Assembly: GCF_036195325.1 (NCBI RefSeq)
Contig: NZ_CP108101.1
Location: 3,100,001-3,164,000 of the forward strand
Direction of reading: 5' to 3'
DNA from: Streptomyces sp. NBC_00234
GTDB lineage: Bacteria; Actinomycetota; Actinomycetes; Streptomycetales; Streptomycetaceae
DNA: 64,000 nt
The stretch's first letter is position 1, and each line of letters begins with the position of its first letter. This document shows positions 8,154-16,381 of the stretch, piece by piece. A program made the translations under genes and the position numbers. The notes under the pieces were generated by a model, which did no database searches, was not told where the DNA came from, and saw only the letters and a program-made list of their open reading frames with translations.

Positions 8154-8999
8154 TCAGTCCTTAACCGCTCCGCCCAGTCCCGAGACCAGGCGTCGCTGTA
8201 CGAGTACGAAGAAGACCAGCACGGGAATGGTCATCACCGTCGAGGCTGCCATGATCCCTCCCCAGTCGTTCTCGTCCGGTTTGAAGAAGACCAGCAGCGC
8301 CATCGGAAGCGTCGACTGGGAGGTGTCGCTGATGAGGAACGACTTGGCGAACAGGAAGTCGTTCCAGGTCGAGATGAACGAGAAGACGCTCGTCGCCACG
8401 AGGCCCGGGAAGACCAGCGGGAAGAGGATCTGCCACAGGAAGCGGGTGCGGCTCGCCCCGTCGATACAGGCGGCCTCCTCCAGGGCCTCCGGGACGGCCC
8501 GCACGAAGCCGCGCAGCATCCAGATCGCGAAGGGGAGCGAGAAGGCGAGGTGCGGCAGGATCAGCGAGCCCAGGGTGTTCAGCTGGCCGAAGTCCCGCAT
8601 CAGGAAGAACAGCGGGATGGTCAGCGCCTCGACCGGCACCATCTGCGCGACGAGGAACATGATCAGCAGCGTGGTGCGGAACCTGAAGCGGAACCGGGTC
8701 ACCGCCGTCGCCGCCAGGAAGGCGATCAGGGCGGACGCGATGACGACCGTGCCGGCGACGAACAGGCTGTTGAGGAAGTAGCGGCCGAAATCCTGCTGTT
8801 CGAAGACCCGGCGGAACGAGTCGAGGGACGGCGACAGCGTCCAGGGGCGGGCTTCGGTGGACTGGATCTCGCCCGCCGGCTTGAAGGCGGAGAGCACCAT
8901 CCAGTAGAGCGGGAAGGCGACCGCGGCGGCGATGAGCAGCGCCGCGGCCTCGGCGGCCAGCCGGCCGGGCCGGCGGACGCGGAATCGGGTGCCCGGCAT
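8154..8999 (-). CDS. Sugar ABC transporter permease, MalG type
   Basis: Six predicted membrane helices. The E-A-A loop (E-E-A-A-C-I-D-G-A near residue 190), which contacts the ATPase, is of the type used by carbohydrate importers of the CUT1 class. ATG 8999 lies ten bases from a GGGGGAGGAA site; GTG 9005, which overlaps the previous stop, is an alternative start two codons longer. Second permease of the operon; no ATPase gene is present, as is usual in Streptomyces where a shared MsiK-type ATPase serves many importers. Confidence 0.92.
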   Translation of the reverse strand: MPGTRFRVRRPGRLAAEAAALLIAAAVAFPLYWMVLSAFKPAGEIQSTEARPWTLSPSLDSFRRVFEQQDFGRYFLNSLFVAGTVVIASALIAFLAATAVTRFRFRFRTTLLIMFLVAQMVPVEALTIPLFFLMRDFGQLNTLGSLILPHLAFSLPFAIWMLRGFVRAVPEALEEAACIDGASRTRFLWQILFPLVFPGLVATSVFSFISTWNDFLFAKSFLISDTSQSTLPMALLVFFKPDENDWGGIMAASTVMTIPVLVFFVLVQRRLVSGLGGAVKD

Positions 9000-9001
9000 A
9001 C

Positions 9002-9985
9002 TCACAGTTCCTCCCCCTGGCGCCGTACCAGGCGCAGATAGACCAGGGTCACGGCCAGCAGGATCACCAGCATCACGACACCGATCGCCGAACCCAGGCT
9101 GTACTGCGAGGACGCGAACGCCTTCTGGTACGCGTACACGTTGAGCACCAGGTTCTGGCCGGCGATGCCGCCGCCGTTGGTCATGACGTAGATCTGGGTG
9201 AACACCTTGAAGTCCCAGATGATCGACTGGATGGTGACGACGACCAGGATCGGCCGGAGCATCGGCGCCATGACCGACCGCCAGATCCGCCACTGCGAGG
9301 CGCCGTCCAGCGAGGCGGCCTCCAGCACCTCGGTGGGGATCGCGCGGATGCCCGCGTAGACGGTCACCATCACGAACGGGAACGAGCACCAGAGCACTTC
9401 GAGGAGCACCAGGGCGAAGGCGCTGTAGCGCCCGTACGTCCAGGAGAAGTCGCCGAGTCCCAGGACCCGGTTGACCGGTCCGAAGTCCGGGTCGAAGAGG
9501 AAGACCCAGACGGTCGAGCCGGTGACGGCGGGGGTCGCCCAGGCGCCGAGGGCCGCCATCATCAGCGCGAGCCGCGGCAGGGCCCGGACCCGGGTCAGCA
9601 GGACGGCGAGGGCGCAGCCGGTCATGAGGGTGGCCACCACGCAGGCCGCCGCGAAGACCACGGTCGCGAGGAGCACCTGCCAGAACTGGCTGTCGCCGAA
9701 GAGCGTCGCGTAGTTGCCGAAGCCCTGGAAGGTGGTCGGCTCACGCCCGCTCACCTGGGCCTGGGTGTACTCCAGGAAGGAGATCAGGCCGAGCTGGTAG
9801 ATCGGGTAGACGAGGAGCGCGCCGAGGAGGACGAGCGCGGGCAGGAGGTAGAGCCAGGGGGTCCAGGCGGGGTGCCGCGCGGGTGAGGCGGGGCGGCCTC
9901 GCCGGGGCGGGCGGACCTGTGTGCCGCCCGCCCCGGGAGTCCCGGCGGGTGCCGGGGCCTTGTACGTCGTGCTGTTCGCGGCCAT
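9002..9985 (-). CDS. Sugar ABC transporter permease, MalF type
   Basis: 327 residues. A cytoplasmic N-terminal tail (1-40) precedes six membrane segments. The E-A-A loop reads E-V-L-E-A-A-S-L-D-G-A near residue 220. It forms the heterodimeric channel with the product of the next gene and receives sugar from the lipoprotein encoded two bases upstream. Part of the binding protein-permease-permease-hexosaminidase operon, so N,N'-diacetylchitobiose or a related amino-sugar is the likely cargo (inference from context). Confidence 0.92.
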   Translation of the reverse strand: MAANSTTYKAPAPAGTPGAGGTQVRPPRRGRPASPARHPAWTPWLYLLPALVLLGALLVYPIYQLGLISFLEYTQAQVSGREPTTFQGFGNYATLFGDSQFWQVLLATVVFAAACVVATLMTGCALAVLLTRVRALPRLALMMAALGAWATPAVTGSTVWVFLFDPDFGPVNRVLGLGDFSWTYGRYSAFALVLLEVLWCSFPFVMVTVYAGIRAIPTEVLEAASLDGASQWRIWRSVMAPMLRPILVVVTIQSIIWDFKVFTQIYVMTNGGGIAGQNLVLNVYAYQKAFASSQYSLGSAIGVVMLVILLAVTLVYLRLVRRQGEEL

Positions 9986-9987
9986 CG

Positions 9988-11292
9988 TCAGCCCGCGGCG
10001 GCGAACGCCGCGTCCATCTTCTTCGCCGCGTCGTCCGAGGCCGCCGCGACGTCCTTACGGCCGCTGACGATCTCCTGGAACATCGTCGGCAGGACGAGCG
10101 AGGCGTCGATCTGGCCCCAGCCCGGCGAGGCCGGGACGAACTTGGCGCCCGCGCCGAGGGTCTGGACGAACGGCGCGACGAAGGGCTCCTTCTTCGCGGC
10201 GTTGTCCCGTACGTCGGTGTAGGTCGGCAGGAAGCCCATCGCGTCGAACAGCTCGGCCTGCGTCTTCTTGCCGGCCAGCGACTTCATCAGGTCCACGGCC
10301 AGGGTGCGGTGCGAACTGCTCCTGAGTACGCCGATGTTGTTGCCGCCCGCGAACGCCGGGGCGATCGAGCCCTCCGCGACGCCGGGCAGCGGCACCACCG
10401 CGTACTTGCCCTTCACGGAGCCCGCCTCGACGGCGCTGTGGCTGAAGTCGCCGCCGATGGCCATGGCCGCCTTGCCCGAGGCGAAGGTGGTGACGGTCGC
10501 GTTGCCACCCATGGAGGCGCACTTGGCGGCCGGACAGTTCGCGTCGCCGAAGAGCGAGGTGTAGGACTCGATGCCCTTGCGGGCCTTGTCGCTGTTGATG
10601 GCCGCCTTGTACGTACCACCGGACTCGTTGGCCAGGTCGCCGCCGTTGGCCCAGATGAACGGCATCGCGCCGTAGGTGTACGCGCCGCCGACCGCGAGGC
10701 CGTACAGGTCGGGCTTGGCCTTGTGGACCTTCTTGGCGGTGGAGATCAGCTCGGCCTGGGACTTGGGGACCTCGATGCCCAGGTCCTCGAAGACGTCGGT
10801 GCGGTAGTACAGCGCCCGTACGCCGACGAAGAATGGGGCTCCGTACACCTTGCCGTCGACCGTCACCGACTGCCTGGCGATCGGATCGGTGTCCTTGGCC
10901 TCGTCCCAGGCCCCGAACTCCTCGCTCACATCGGCGAGTCCGCCGTCCTTCACGTAGCCGGCCGTGTCGGTGTTGCCGTACTCGATGACGTCCGGGGCGC
11001 TCTTCGGGTCGTTGAAGGCGGCCTTGATCCGCTGGGCGCGGGTGTCGACGGGTATGTACTCGACCTCGACCTTCGCGCCCTTGTGGCTCTTCTCGAAGTC
11101 GGCGACGGCGGCGTCGACGACCTTCTCCTTGGGCGTGTTGCCGACCTCCTGGAACAGCCAGACGCGGAGCGTGCCGGACTTCTCGTCGCCCTTGGCGCTG
11201 GTGTCGGAGGTCTGCGGCGCGCAGGCGGTGGCGGTGAGGCCCGCCAGCACAAGTGCCGCAGCCGGGGCGGCAATTCGGGCAGAAAGGTTCAT
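9988..11292 (-). CDS. Sugar ABC transporter substrate-binding lipoprotein
   Basis: 434 residues. The ATG at 11292 is chosen because it begins a lipoprotein signal peptide: positive start, hydrophobic stretch, then T-A-T-A-C with the lipidated Cys at about residue 24. A GGGG site lies five bases upstream. The rest is a type I extracellular solute-binding fold (COG1653 type). It captures a sugar outside the cell for the two permeases. Linkage to a GH20 enzyme and a DasR-type operator suggests chitobiose, making it DasA-like. The dasR gene itself is not adjacent, so this is probably a paralogue of the dasABC locus. Confidence 0.92.
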   Translation of the reverse strand: MNLSARIAAPAAALVLAGLTATACAPQTSDTSAKGDEKSGTLRVWLFQEVGNTPKEKVVDAAVADFEKSHKGAKVEVEYIPVDTRAQRIKAAFNDPKSAPDVIEYGNTDTAGYVKDGGLADVSEEFGAWDEAKDTDPIARQSVTVDGKVYGAPFFVGVRALYYRTDVFEDLGIEVPKSQAELISTAKKVHKAKPDLYGLAVGGAYTYGAMPFIWANGGDLANESGGTYKAAINSDKARKGIESYTSLFGDANCPAAKCASMGGNATVTTFASGKAAMAIGGDFSHSAVEAGSVKGKYAVVPLPGVAEGSIAPAFAGGNNIGVLRSSSHRTLAVDLMKSLAGKKTQAELFDAMGFLPTYTDVRDNAAKKEPFVAPFVQTLGAGAKFVPASPGWGQIDASLVLPTMFQEIVSGRKDVAAASDDAAKKMDAAFAAAG

Positions 11293-11314
11293 CGGAGCCC
11301 CTACCGGATCAGTC

Positions 11315-11331
11315 GTTGCACCCTGTGCAAC
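11315..11331. promoter_or_regulatory. Inverted repeat GTTGCAC-CCT-GTGCAAC
   Basis: A perfect 7-bp inverted repeat, 23 bases upstream of the binding-protein start, so it lies in the leader or core promoter. Further copies of GTGCAACGCGA/GGCAACGCGAA lie at about 11427-11455. It is a candidate operator additional to the DasR site and shares its half-site with 1380-1393. Confidence 0.45.
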
Positions 11332-11387
11332 GCACGTTTCGTTCCGCACAACTGGCAGGAGAGTAGGGGCGCATCAGAGTGCCGACA

Positions 11388-11403
11388 AGTGGTCTCTACC
11401 ACT
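11388..11403 (-). promoter_or_regulatory. DasR-responsive element (dre-like operator)
   Basis: AGTGGT-CTCT-ACCACT, a 16-bp element with perfect 6-bp arms, matches the remembered dre consensus (A-C/G-TGGTCTAGACCA-C/G-T form). It sits 96 bases upstream of the amino-sugar ABC operon start, where a GntR-family repressor released by GlcN-6-P would act. Confidence 0.7.
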
Positions 11404-11457
11404 CTGTGACCCGCGGGTGCAGCCCGTGCAACGCGAGGACCCCCGGGCAACGCGAAA

Positions 11458-11497
11458 GGGCCCCCGGGGCGCGCATCGCTGCGCGCCCCGGGGGCCC
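11458..11497 (-). terminator. Strong hairpin terminator after DUF3039 gene
   Basis: A perfect 18-bp GC stem with loop TCGC, about 40 bases past the DUF3039 stop. It would end that transcript before the dre-controlled promoter. There is only a three-T tail on the minus strand. Confidence 0.7.
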
Positions 11498-11535
11498 TCC
11501 CGTGAGTTCCTGCTCGGACTGCGGACCGGTGAGGA

Positions 11536-11829
11536 CTACTTCTTGTCCTTGCCGCCCTTGCCCTTGTCCTTGTCGCCGCCGGCGCCCATGGACTCGTAGA
11601 TCTCCTTGCACATGGGGCAGACCGGGTACTTCTTGGGGTCGCGCCCCGGCACCCAGACCTTGCCGCACAGTGCCACCACGGGGGTGCCCTCCAGGGCACT
11701 CGCCATGATCTTGTCCTTCTGGACGTAATGGGCGAAGCGCTCGTGGTCGCCGTCGCCGTGCGACACCTGTGGTGTCGGCTCCACGAGGGTCCCCGTACCT
11801 GCCCCGGGCTCGGGCTCAAGAGTGCTCAT
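11536..11829 (-). CDS. DUF3039 domain-containing protein
   Basis: 97 residues from ATG 11829. The central part has C55 and the pair C71-x-x-C74 within K-Y-P-V-C-P-M-C, with nearby histidines (H29, H34) that could complete a zinc site. The tail is Lys/Gly/Asp-rich. Small proteins of this family are conserved in actinobacteria, but I know of no established function. Its own terminator follows. The upstream gene yqgE starts at 12475 on the same strand with an 85-base gap, so co-transcription is possible. Confidence 0.8.
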   Translation of the reverse strand: MSTLEPEPGAGTGTLVEPTPQVSHGDGDHERFAHYVQKDKIMASALEGTPVVALCGKVWVPGRDPKKYPVCPMCKEIYESMGAGGDKDKGKGGKDKK

Positions 11830-11914
11830 AACCGCCAAGGGTACTGAAGCCCGCGGCGTATCGGAGCCGCCAGGTGCGCCCGGCCCCGCCACCGCTCCGG
11901 CGGCGGGCCGTCCG

Positions 11915-12475
11915 TCAGTTCAGCGAGGGGTCGTCCGGGTACGTCGCGATCATCGCGAGCTCGCTGCGCTGGCGCCGCAGGACCGCACGCCAGAGGTTCT
12001 CCGGACGGGGCGACGACACGTCGCCCGGTTCCGACTCGACGACGTACCAGGCGCCGTCGCCCAGCTCCGCCTCCAGCTGCCCCGGGCCCCAGCCCGCGTA
12101 CCCGGCGAAGATCCGCAACGATCCGAGGGCCGCGGCCAGGAGCTCCGGCGGGGTCTCCAGGTCCACCAGGCCGATCGCGCCGTGGACCCGGCGCCAGCCG
12201 AGGGGGCCGTCGTCGCCGGGTATCACCGCGACGCCCAGCGCCGAGTCGAGCGAGACGGGGCCGCCCTGGAAGACCACGTCCGGTTCGCCGGCGAGTCCGG
12301 CCCAGGGCGCGAGGATGTCGCCGACGCCGACCGGGGTCGGGCGGTTCAGGACCACGCCGAGTGAGCCCTCCTCGTCGTGGTCGAGGAGCAGCACCACCGC
12401 GCGGTCGAAATTCGGGTCCGCCAGGGCGGGTGTGGCCACGAGCAGCCGCCCTGTGAGCGAGGACACCTCCGTCAT
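11915..12475 (-). CDS. YqgE/AlgH family protein (UPF0301)
   Basis: 186 residues, full family length. Recognised by L-L-V-A-T-P near residue 11, G-V-V-L-N-R-P-T near 40 and the A-G-Y-A-G-W-G-P-G-Q-L-E motif near 125. The fold is known but the biochemical role is not; the AlgH name comes from Pseudomonas regulation. Divergent from murA, with which it shares a 276-base intergenic region. Confidence 0.9.
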   Translation of the reverse strand: MTEVSSLTGRLLVATPALADPNFDRAVVLLLDHDEEGSLGVVLNRPTPVGVGDILAPWAGLAGEPDVVFQGGPVSLDSALGVAVIPGDDGPLGWRRVHGAIGLVDLETPPELLAAALGSLRIFAGYAGWGPGQLEAELGDGAWYVVESEPGDVSSPRPENLWRAVLRRQRSELAMIATYPDDPSLN

Positions 12476-12592
12476 GGCAGAAATGATCCCGCATCTTCGG
12501 CCTCCGCGGGCACCAAGTGGACCGGCCGGTTGCCGAGGGGGTACGAGTGCAGCTCAGGGCGCACGGATGCACGGGGAGCGCACTTTTTCGGG

Positions 12593-12623
12593 CCCCTTGC
12601 GGAGGGTAACCCTCCGCAAGGGG
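12593..12623. promoter_or_regulatory. 14-bp perfect hairpin in yqgE-murA divergent region
   Basis: CCCCTTGCGGAGGG, loop TAA, then the exact complement. It lies about equally far from yqgE (118 bases) and murA (129 bases), which diverge, so it cannot be a simple 3' terminator of either. It could be an operator, a leader structure, or the terminator of a short untranslated RNA. Confidence 0.45.
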
Positions 12624-12751
12624 TGCTGCGCAGAGCGTGTTGTGGCGGATTCATGACGTTCGTACACGCCCGTTTGCCTTACGGAAGGGGGGTAGGAGGC
12701 CATTACCCTTTTCGATGGCCCCCCGCCCGACCACTCCGGAACGCGAGATTC

Positions 12752-14092
12752 ATGACCGGCACAGACGATGTCCTGCTTGTCCACGGCGGAACCCCGCTCG
12801 AGGGCGAGATCCGCGTCCGAGGCGCCAAGAACCTGGTGCCCAAGGCGATGGTCGCCGCGCTGCTCGGCAGCGGGCCCAGCCGGCTCCGCAACGTGCCCGA
12901 CATCCGTGACGTACGGGTGGTCCGGGGACTGCTGCAGCTGCACGGCGTGACCGTCCGCCCCGGTGAGGAGCCGGGCGAACTGATCCTGGACCCCTCCCAC
13001 GTCGAGAGCGCGAACGTCGCCGACATCGATGCCCACGCGGGCTCGTCGCGCATCCCGATCCTCTTCTGCGGCCCGCTGCTGCACCGCCTGGGCCACGCCT
13101 TCATTCCGGGGCTCGGCGGCTGCGACATCGGCGGCCGGCCCATCGACTTCCACTTCGAGGTGCTGCGCCAGTTCGGCGCGACGATCGAGAAGCGGGCGGA
13201 CGGCCAGTACCTGGAGGCCCCGCAGCGACTGCGCGGTACGAAGATCCGGCTGCCCTACCCGTCGGTGGGCTCCACCGAGCAGGTGCTGCTGACGGCCGTG
13301 CTCGCCGAGGGCGTCACCGAGCTGTCCAACGCGGCCGTGGAGCCGGAGATCGAGGACCTCATCTGCGTACTGCAGAAGATGGGCGCGATCATCTCGATGG
13401 ACACCGACCGGACCATCCGGATCACGGGTGTCGACCGGCTCGACGGATACACCCACCGGGCGATCCCGGACCGCCTGGAGGCCGCCTCCTGGGCGTCCGC
13501 GGCGCTGGCGACCGAGGGCAACATCTACGTGCGCGGCGCCCAGCAGCGCTCGATGATGACGTTCCTGAACACCTTCCGCCGGGTCGGTGGGGCCTTCGAG
13601 ATCGACGACGAGGGCATCCGCTTCTGGCATCCGGGCGGCGCGCTGAACGCCATCGCCCTGGAGACGGACGTCCACCCCGGATTCCAGACCGACTGGCAGC
13701 AGCCCCTGGTGGTGGCGCTGACGCAGGCCAGCGGCCTGTCCATCGTCCACGAGACGGTGTACGAGTCCAGGCTCGGCTTCACCTCGGCGCTCAACCAGAT
13801 GGGCGCTCACATCCAGCTCTACCGCGAGTGCCTGGGCGGCTCCGACTGCCGCTTCGGGCAGCGCAACTTCCTGCACTCGGCGGTCGTGTCCGGGCCGACG
13901 AAGCTCCAGGGCGCCGATCTGGTCATTCCCGACCTGCGCGGCGGCTTCTCGTACCTGATCGCCGCTCTGGCGGCGCAGGGCACCTCACGGGTGCACGGCA
14001 TCGACCTGATCAACCGCGGCTACGAGAACTTCATGGAGAAGCTCGAGAAGCTCGGCGCGAAGGTCGAGCTGCCGGGCGGGGCGCTCGTCTAG
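12752..14092 (+). CDS. murA: UDP-N-acetylglucosamine 1-carboxyvinyltransferase
   Basis: 446 residues. Catalyses the first committed step of peptidoglycan synthesis, transfer of enolpyruvate from PEP to UDP-GlcNAc, in the cytoplasm. G-A-K-N near residue 25 is the substrate-binding K-N pair. The active-site Cys is present as C124 in L-G-G-C-D-I-G-G-R-P, unlike mycobacterial enzymes that carry Asp, so fosfomycin sensitivity is expected of the enzyme. The R-G-A-Q and L-R-G-G-F-S-Y segments near 265 and 395 are typical of the EPT fold. ATG 12752 gives the standard N-terminus (M-T-G-T-D-D). Streptomyces often carry two murA genes; this is the one next to hup. Confidence 0.96.
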   Translation: MTGTDDVLLVHGGTPLEGEIRVRGAKNLVPKAMVAALLGSGPSRLRNVPDIRDVRVVRGLLQLHGVTVRPGEEPGELILDPSHVESANVADIDAHAGSSRIPILFCGPLLHRLGHAFIPGLGGCDIGGRPIDFHFEVLRQFGATIEKRADGQYLEAPQRLRGTKIRLPYPSVGSTEQVLLTAVLAEGVTELSNAAVEPEIEDLICVLQKMGAIISMDTDRTIRITGVDRLDGYTHRAIPDRLEAASWASAALATEGNIYVRGAQQRSMMTFLNTFRRVGGAFEIDDEGIRFWHPGGALNAIALETDVHPGFQTDWQQPLVVALTQASGLSIVHETVYESRLGFTSALNQMGAHIQLYRECLGGSDCRFGQRNFLHSAVVSGPTKLQGADLVIPDLRGGFSYLIAALAAQGTSRVHGIDLINRGYENFMEKLEKLGAKVELPGGALV

Positions 14093-14169
14093 CGAGAGGC
14101 CCGGCAACGGCGCACAGAGGCGACGGCGGACGGCGGTGGCCCCCCAGGGCGGGGGGCGCCGCCGTTCCT

Positions 14170-14199
14170 CGTATACGGGGCCCTGGAGGCCCGTATACG
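14170..14199. terminator. Inverted repeat downstream of murA
   Basis: CGTATACGGG and its exact complement flank a 10-base loop, between the murA stop and the larger hairpin at 14201. Probably an accessory part of the convergent terminator region. Confidence 0.5.
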
Positions 14200-14200
14200 G

Positions 14201-14238
14201 CGAAGAGCGGCCACCCCGCACAGGGTGGCCGCTCTTCG
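14201..14238. terminator. Bidirectional terminator between murA and hupA
   Basis: A perfect 16-bp stem (CGAAGAGCGGCCACCC and complement) with loop CGCACA, followed by TTT on the plus strand. It lies between two convergent genes. Confidence 0.8.
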
Positions 14239-14286
14239 TTTGCCGCTCAGGGCCTCATGATGCCTCGGCGGCTGCTGCTCAAGGCC

Positions 14287-14568
14287 TTACTTGCCCTTGG
14301 CGGCTTCCTTGAGCTTCGAGCCCGCGGAGACCTTCACGCTGTAACCGGCGGGGATGTTGATCGGGTCGCCGGTCTGCGGGTTCCGAGCGGTGCGAGCGGC
14401 ACGGTGGGTGCGCTCGAAGGTCAGGAAGCCGGGGATGGTGACCTTCTCGTCGCCCTTGGCGACGATCTCTCCGACGGTCTCGGCGAGCGCGGCCAGCACG
14501 GCGTCGGCGTCCTTGCGAGTCACCTCGGCGCGGTCGGCCAGGGCGGCCACCAGCTCACTGCGGTTCAT
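14287..14568 (-). CDS. hupA: HU-family nucleoid protein
   Basis: 93 residues, the standard HU length. N-R-S-E-L-V at the start is the helical dimer core, and G-F-L-T-F-E plus R-N-P-Q-T-G and I-P-A-G-Y form the DNA-binding beta arm (residues 47-77). The invariant Pro (P63) that intercalates in DNA is present. It has no Lys/Ala-rich C-terminal tail, so it is the HupA rather than the HupS type. Transcribed alone, with its own upstream region containing a palindrome at 14652-14669. Confidence 0.95.
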   Translation of the reverse strand: MNRSELVAALADRAEVTRKDADAVLAALAETVGEIVAKGDEKVTIPGFLTFERTHRAARTARNPQTGDPINIPAGYSVKVSAGSKLKEAAKGK

Positions 14569-14944
14569 GTTTGTACTCCCGTGTTCTTCTTGCCTGTGAG
14601 GCGTGAGATCGAAGCCGATGCTGCCAGGGCCCTCTGACAGTCCCCGGACCCGGGTCTGATGTCAGACCCTCTCGCCCGAATACGCATCCTGCCCCCACCA
14701 GCGGCGGGAAAGCCAATCCGGAACCCTCCGGAGTCACACGAAAAGCGCCACGGCTTGCCCATAGTGACGTTCCGTCGACTTCCTGAAGCGGTCCGCAGCG
14801 GATGCCGGGCCCAGCGGGGCCCGCTGCCCGCCACCCTAAAGGGGCGTTTGGGACGCCGCGACCCGCGACGCGCCGTACGGCAGCCGGAGGTGAGGTAGGG
14901 CACCCTCCCCGGAAGCCGTGGCCGCGCGCCCCGGACGGCGTACC
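14569..14944. other. Intergenic region upstream of hupA
   Basis: 376 bases between the malic-enzyme stop and hupA. It holds the hupA promoter and leader (right next to 14568), the palindrome at 14652-14669, and a GC-rich inverted repeat GGGCCC-AGCG-GGGCCC near 14805 that could end the malic-enzyme transcript. No gene is seen. Confidence 0.5.
14652..14669. promoter_or_regulatory. Palindrome GGGTCTGATGTCAGACCC upstream of hupA
   Basis: An 18-bp perfect inverted repeat 84 bases before the hupA start, in the expected promoter region. It could be an operator or the first structure of the leader; no known regulator is assigned. Confidence 0.4.
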
Positions 14945-16381
14945 TCAGACCAGGTCCGCGGTGCCCTCGGTGACGGCCCCGGCGGCCTTCGCGGCGGCCC
15001 TGACGGCCCCGGCGACGGCTCCCGCGACCTTGTCGTTGAAGACCGAGGGAATGATGTAGTTCGCGTTCACCTCGTCCTCGGCGACGACGTCCGCGAGGGC
15101 GCCCGCCGCGGCGAGCATCATCTCCGTGTTGACCGTGCGGGACTGGGCGTCCAGCAGGCCGCGGAAGACGCCGGGGAAGACCAGCACGTTGTTGATCTGG
15201 TTGGGGAAGTCCGAGCGGCCGGTGGCGACAACTGCTGCCGTCTGGCGGGCGATTGCCGGGTCGACCTCGGGGTCCGGGTTCGCGAGCGCGAACACGATCG
15301 CACCGTCCGCCATGGCGGCCACGTCGTCGCCGTTCAGGACGTTGGGGGCGGAGACCCCGATGAAGACGTCCGCGCCGACGACGGCCTCCTTGAGGGTGCC
15401 GGTGACGCCCTCCGGGTTGGTGTTGTCGGCGATCCAGCGCAGCGGCGAGTCGGGGTCGGCGGAGACCAGGTCCTCGCGGCCCGCGTGCACCACGCCGTGG
15501 ATGTCGGCGACGACGGCGTGCTTGACGCCGGCGGCGATGAGCAGCTTCAGGATGGCCGTGCCGGCCGCTCCGGCGCCGGACATGACGACGCGTACGTCCC
15601 CGATTCCCTTGCCCACCACGCGCAGGGCGTTGGTCAGGGCGGCCAGGACGACGATGGCGGTGCCGTGCTGGTCGTCGTGGAAGACGGGGATGTCCAGGGC
15701 CTCGCGCAGCCGTGCCTCGATCTCGAAGCAGCGGGGTGCGGAGATGTCCTCCAGGTTGATGCCGGCGAAGCCGGGGGCGATCGCCTTGACGATTTCGACG
15801 ATCGCGTCGGTGTCCTGGGTGTCCAGGCAGATCGGCCAGGCGTCGATGCCGGCGAAGCGCTTGAAGAGGGCCGCCTTGCCCTCCATCACGGGGAGCGCGG
15901 CCATCGGGCCGATGTTGCCGAGACCGAGCACCGCGGAGCCGTCCGTCACAACTGCGACGGAGTTGCGCTTGATGGTCAGGCGGCGGGCGTCCTCGGGATT
16001 CTCGGCGATGGCCATGCACACACGGGCGACGCCCGGGGTGTAGATCATCGAGAGGTCGTCACGGTTGCGGATGGGGTGCTTGGACGCCATCTCGATCTTG
16101 CCGCCGAGGTGCATCAGGAACGTACGGTCGGAGACCTTGCCCAGCACCACACCCACGATGTTGCGCAGACCTTCGACGATCTCGTCCGCGTGCGAGGTGG
16201 AGGAGGCCGCGATGGTGACGTCGATCCGCAGCTTCTCGTGGCCGGAAGCGGTCACGTCGAGGCCGGTGACCGAACCGCCGTGCGACTCCACGGCCGTGGT
16301 GAGCTGGGAGACCGCTGTGCCGCTCGCGGGCACCTCCAGCCTCACCGTCATCGAGTACGAGACGCTGGGCGCCGTTGCCAT
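14945..16381 (-). CDS. NAD-type malic enzyme (malate dehydrogenase, decarboxylating)
   Basis: 478 residues. Converts malate to pyruvate and CO2 with reduction of NAD(P). The N-terminal region (about 8-85) looks like an ACT regulatory domain. The catalytic malic domain follows, with I-Y-T-P-G-V near 112, the K-x-N region near 140 and metal ligands in F-H-D-D-Q-H-G-T. The Rossmann domain has M-S-G-A-G-A-A-G near 255. The start at ATG 16381 is preceded by GAAGGA at good spacing. From memory the equivalent S. coelicolor protein is the NAD-preferring enzyme. Monocistronic. Confidence 0.92.
   Translation of the reverse strand: MATAPSVSYSMTVRLEVPASGTAVSQLTTAVESHGGSVTGLDVTASGHEKLRIDVTIAASSTSHADEIVEGLRNIVGVVLGKVSDRTFLMHLGGKIEMASKHPIRNRDDLSMIYTPGVARVCMAIAENPEDARRLTIKRNSVAVVTDGSAVLGLGNIGPMAALPVMEGKAALFKRFAGIDAWPICLDTQDTDAIVEIVKAIAPGFAGINLEDISAPRCFEIEARLREALDIPVFHDDQHGTAIVVLAALTNALRVVGKGIGDVRVVMSGAGAAGTAILKLLIAAGVKHAVVADIHGVVHAGREDLVSADPDSPLRWIADNTNPEGVTGTLKEAVVGADVFIGVSAPNVLNGDDVAAMADGAIVFALANPDPEVDPAIARQTAAVVATGRSDFPNQINNVLVFPGVFRGLLDAQSRTVNTEMMLAAAGALADVVAEDEVNANYIIPSVFNDKVAGAVAGAVRAAAKAAGAVTEGTADLV

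Noticed and set aside
9002..11403. Assigning this operon to dasABC itself
   Set aside because: Gene order fits, but the divergent dasR gene is not upstream; a DUF3039 gene and terminator are. I treat it as a paralogous amino-sugar importer and give no symbol.
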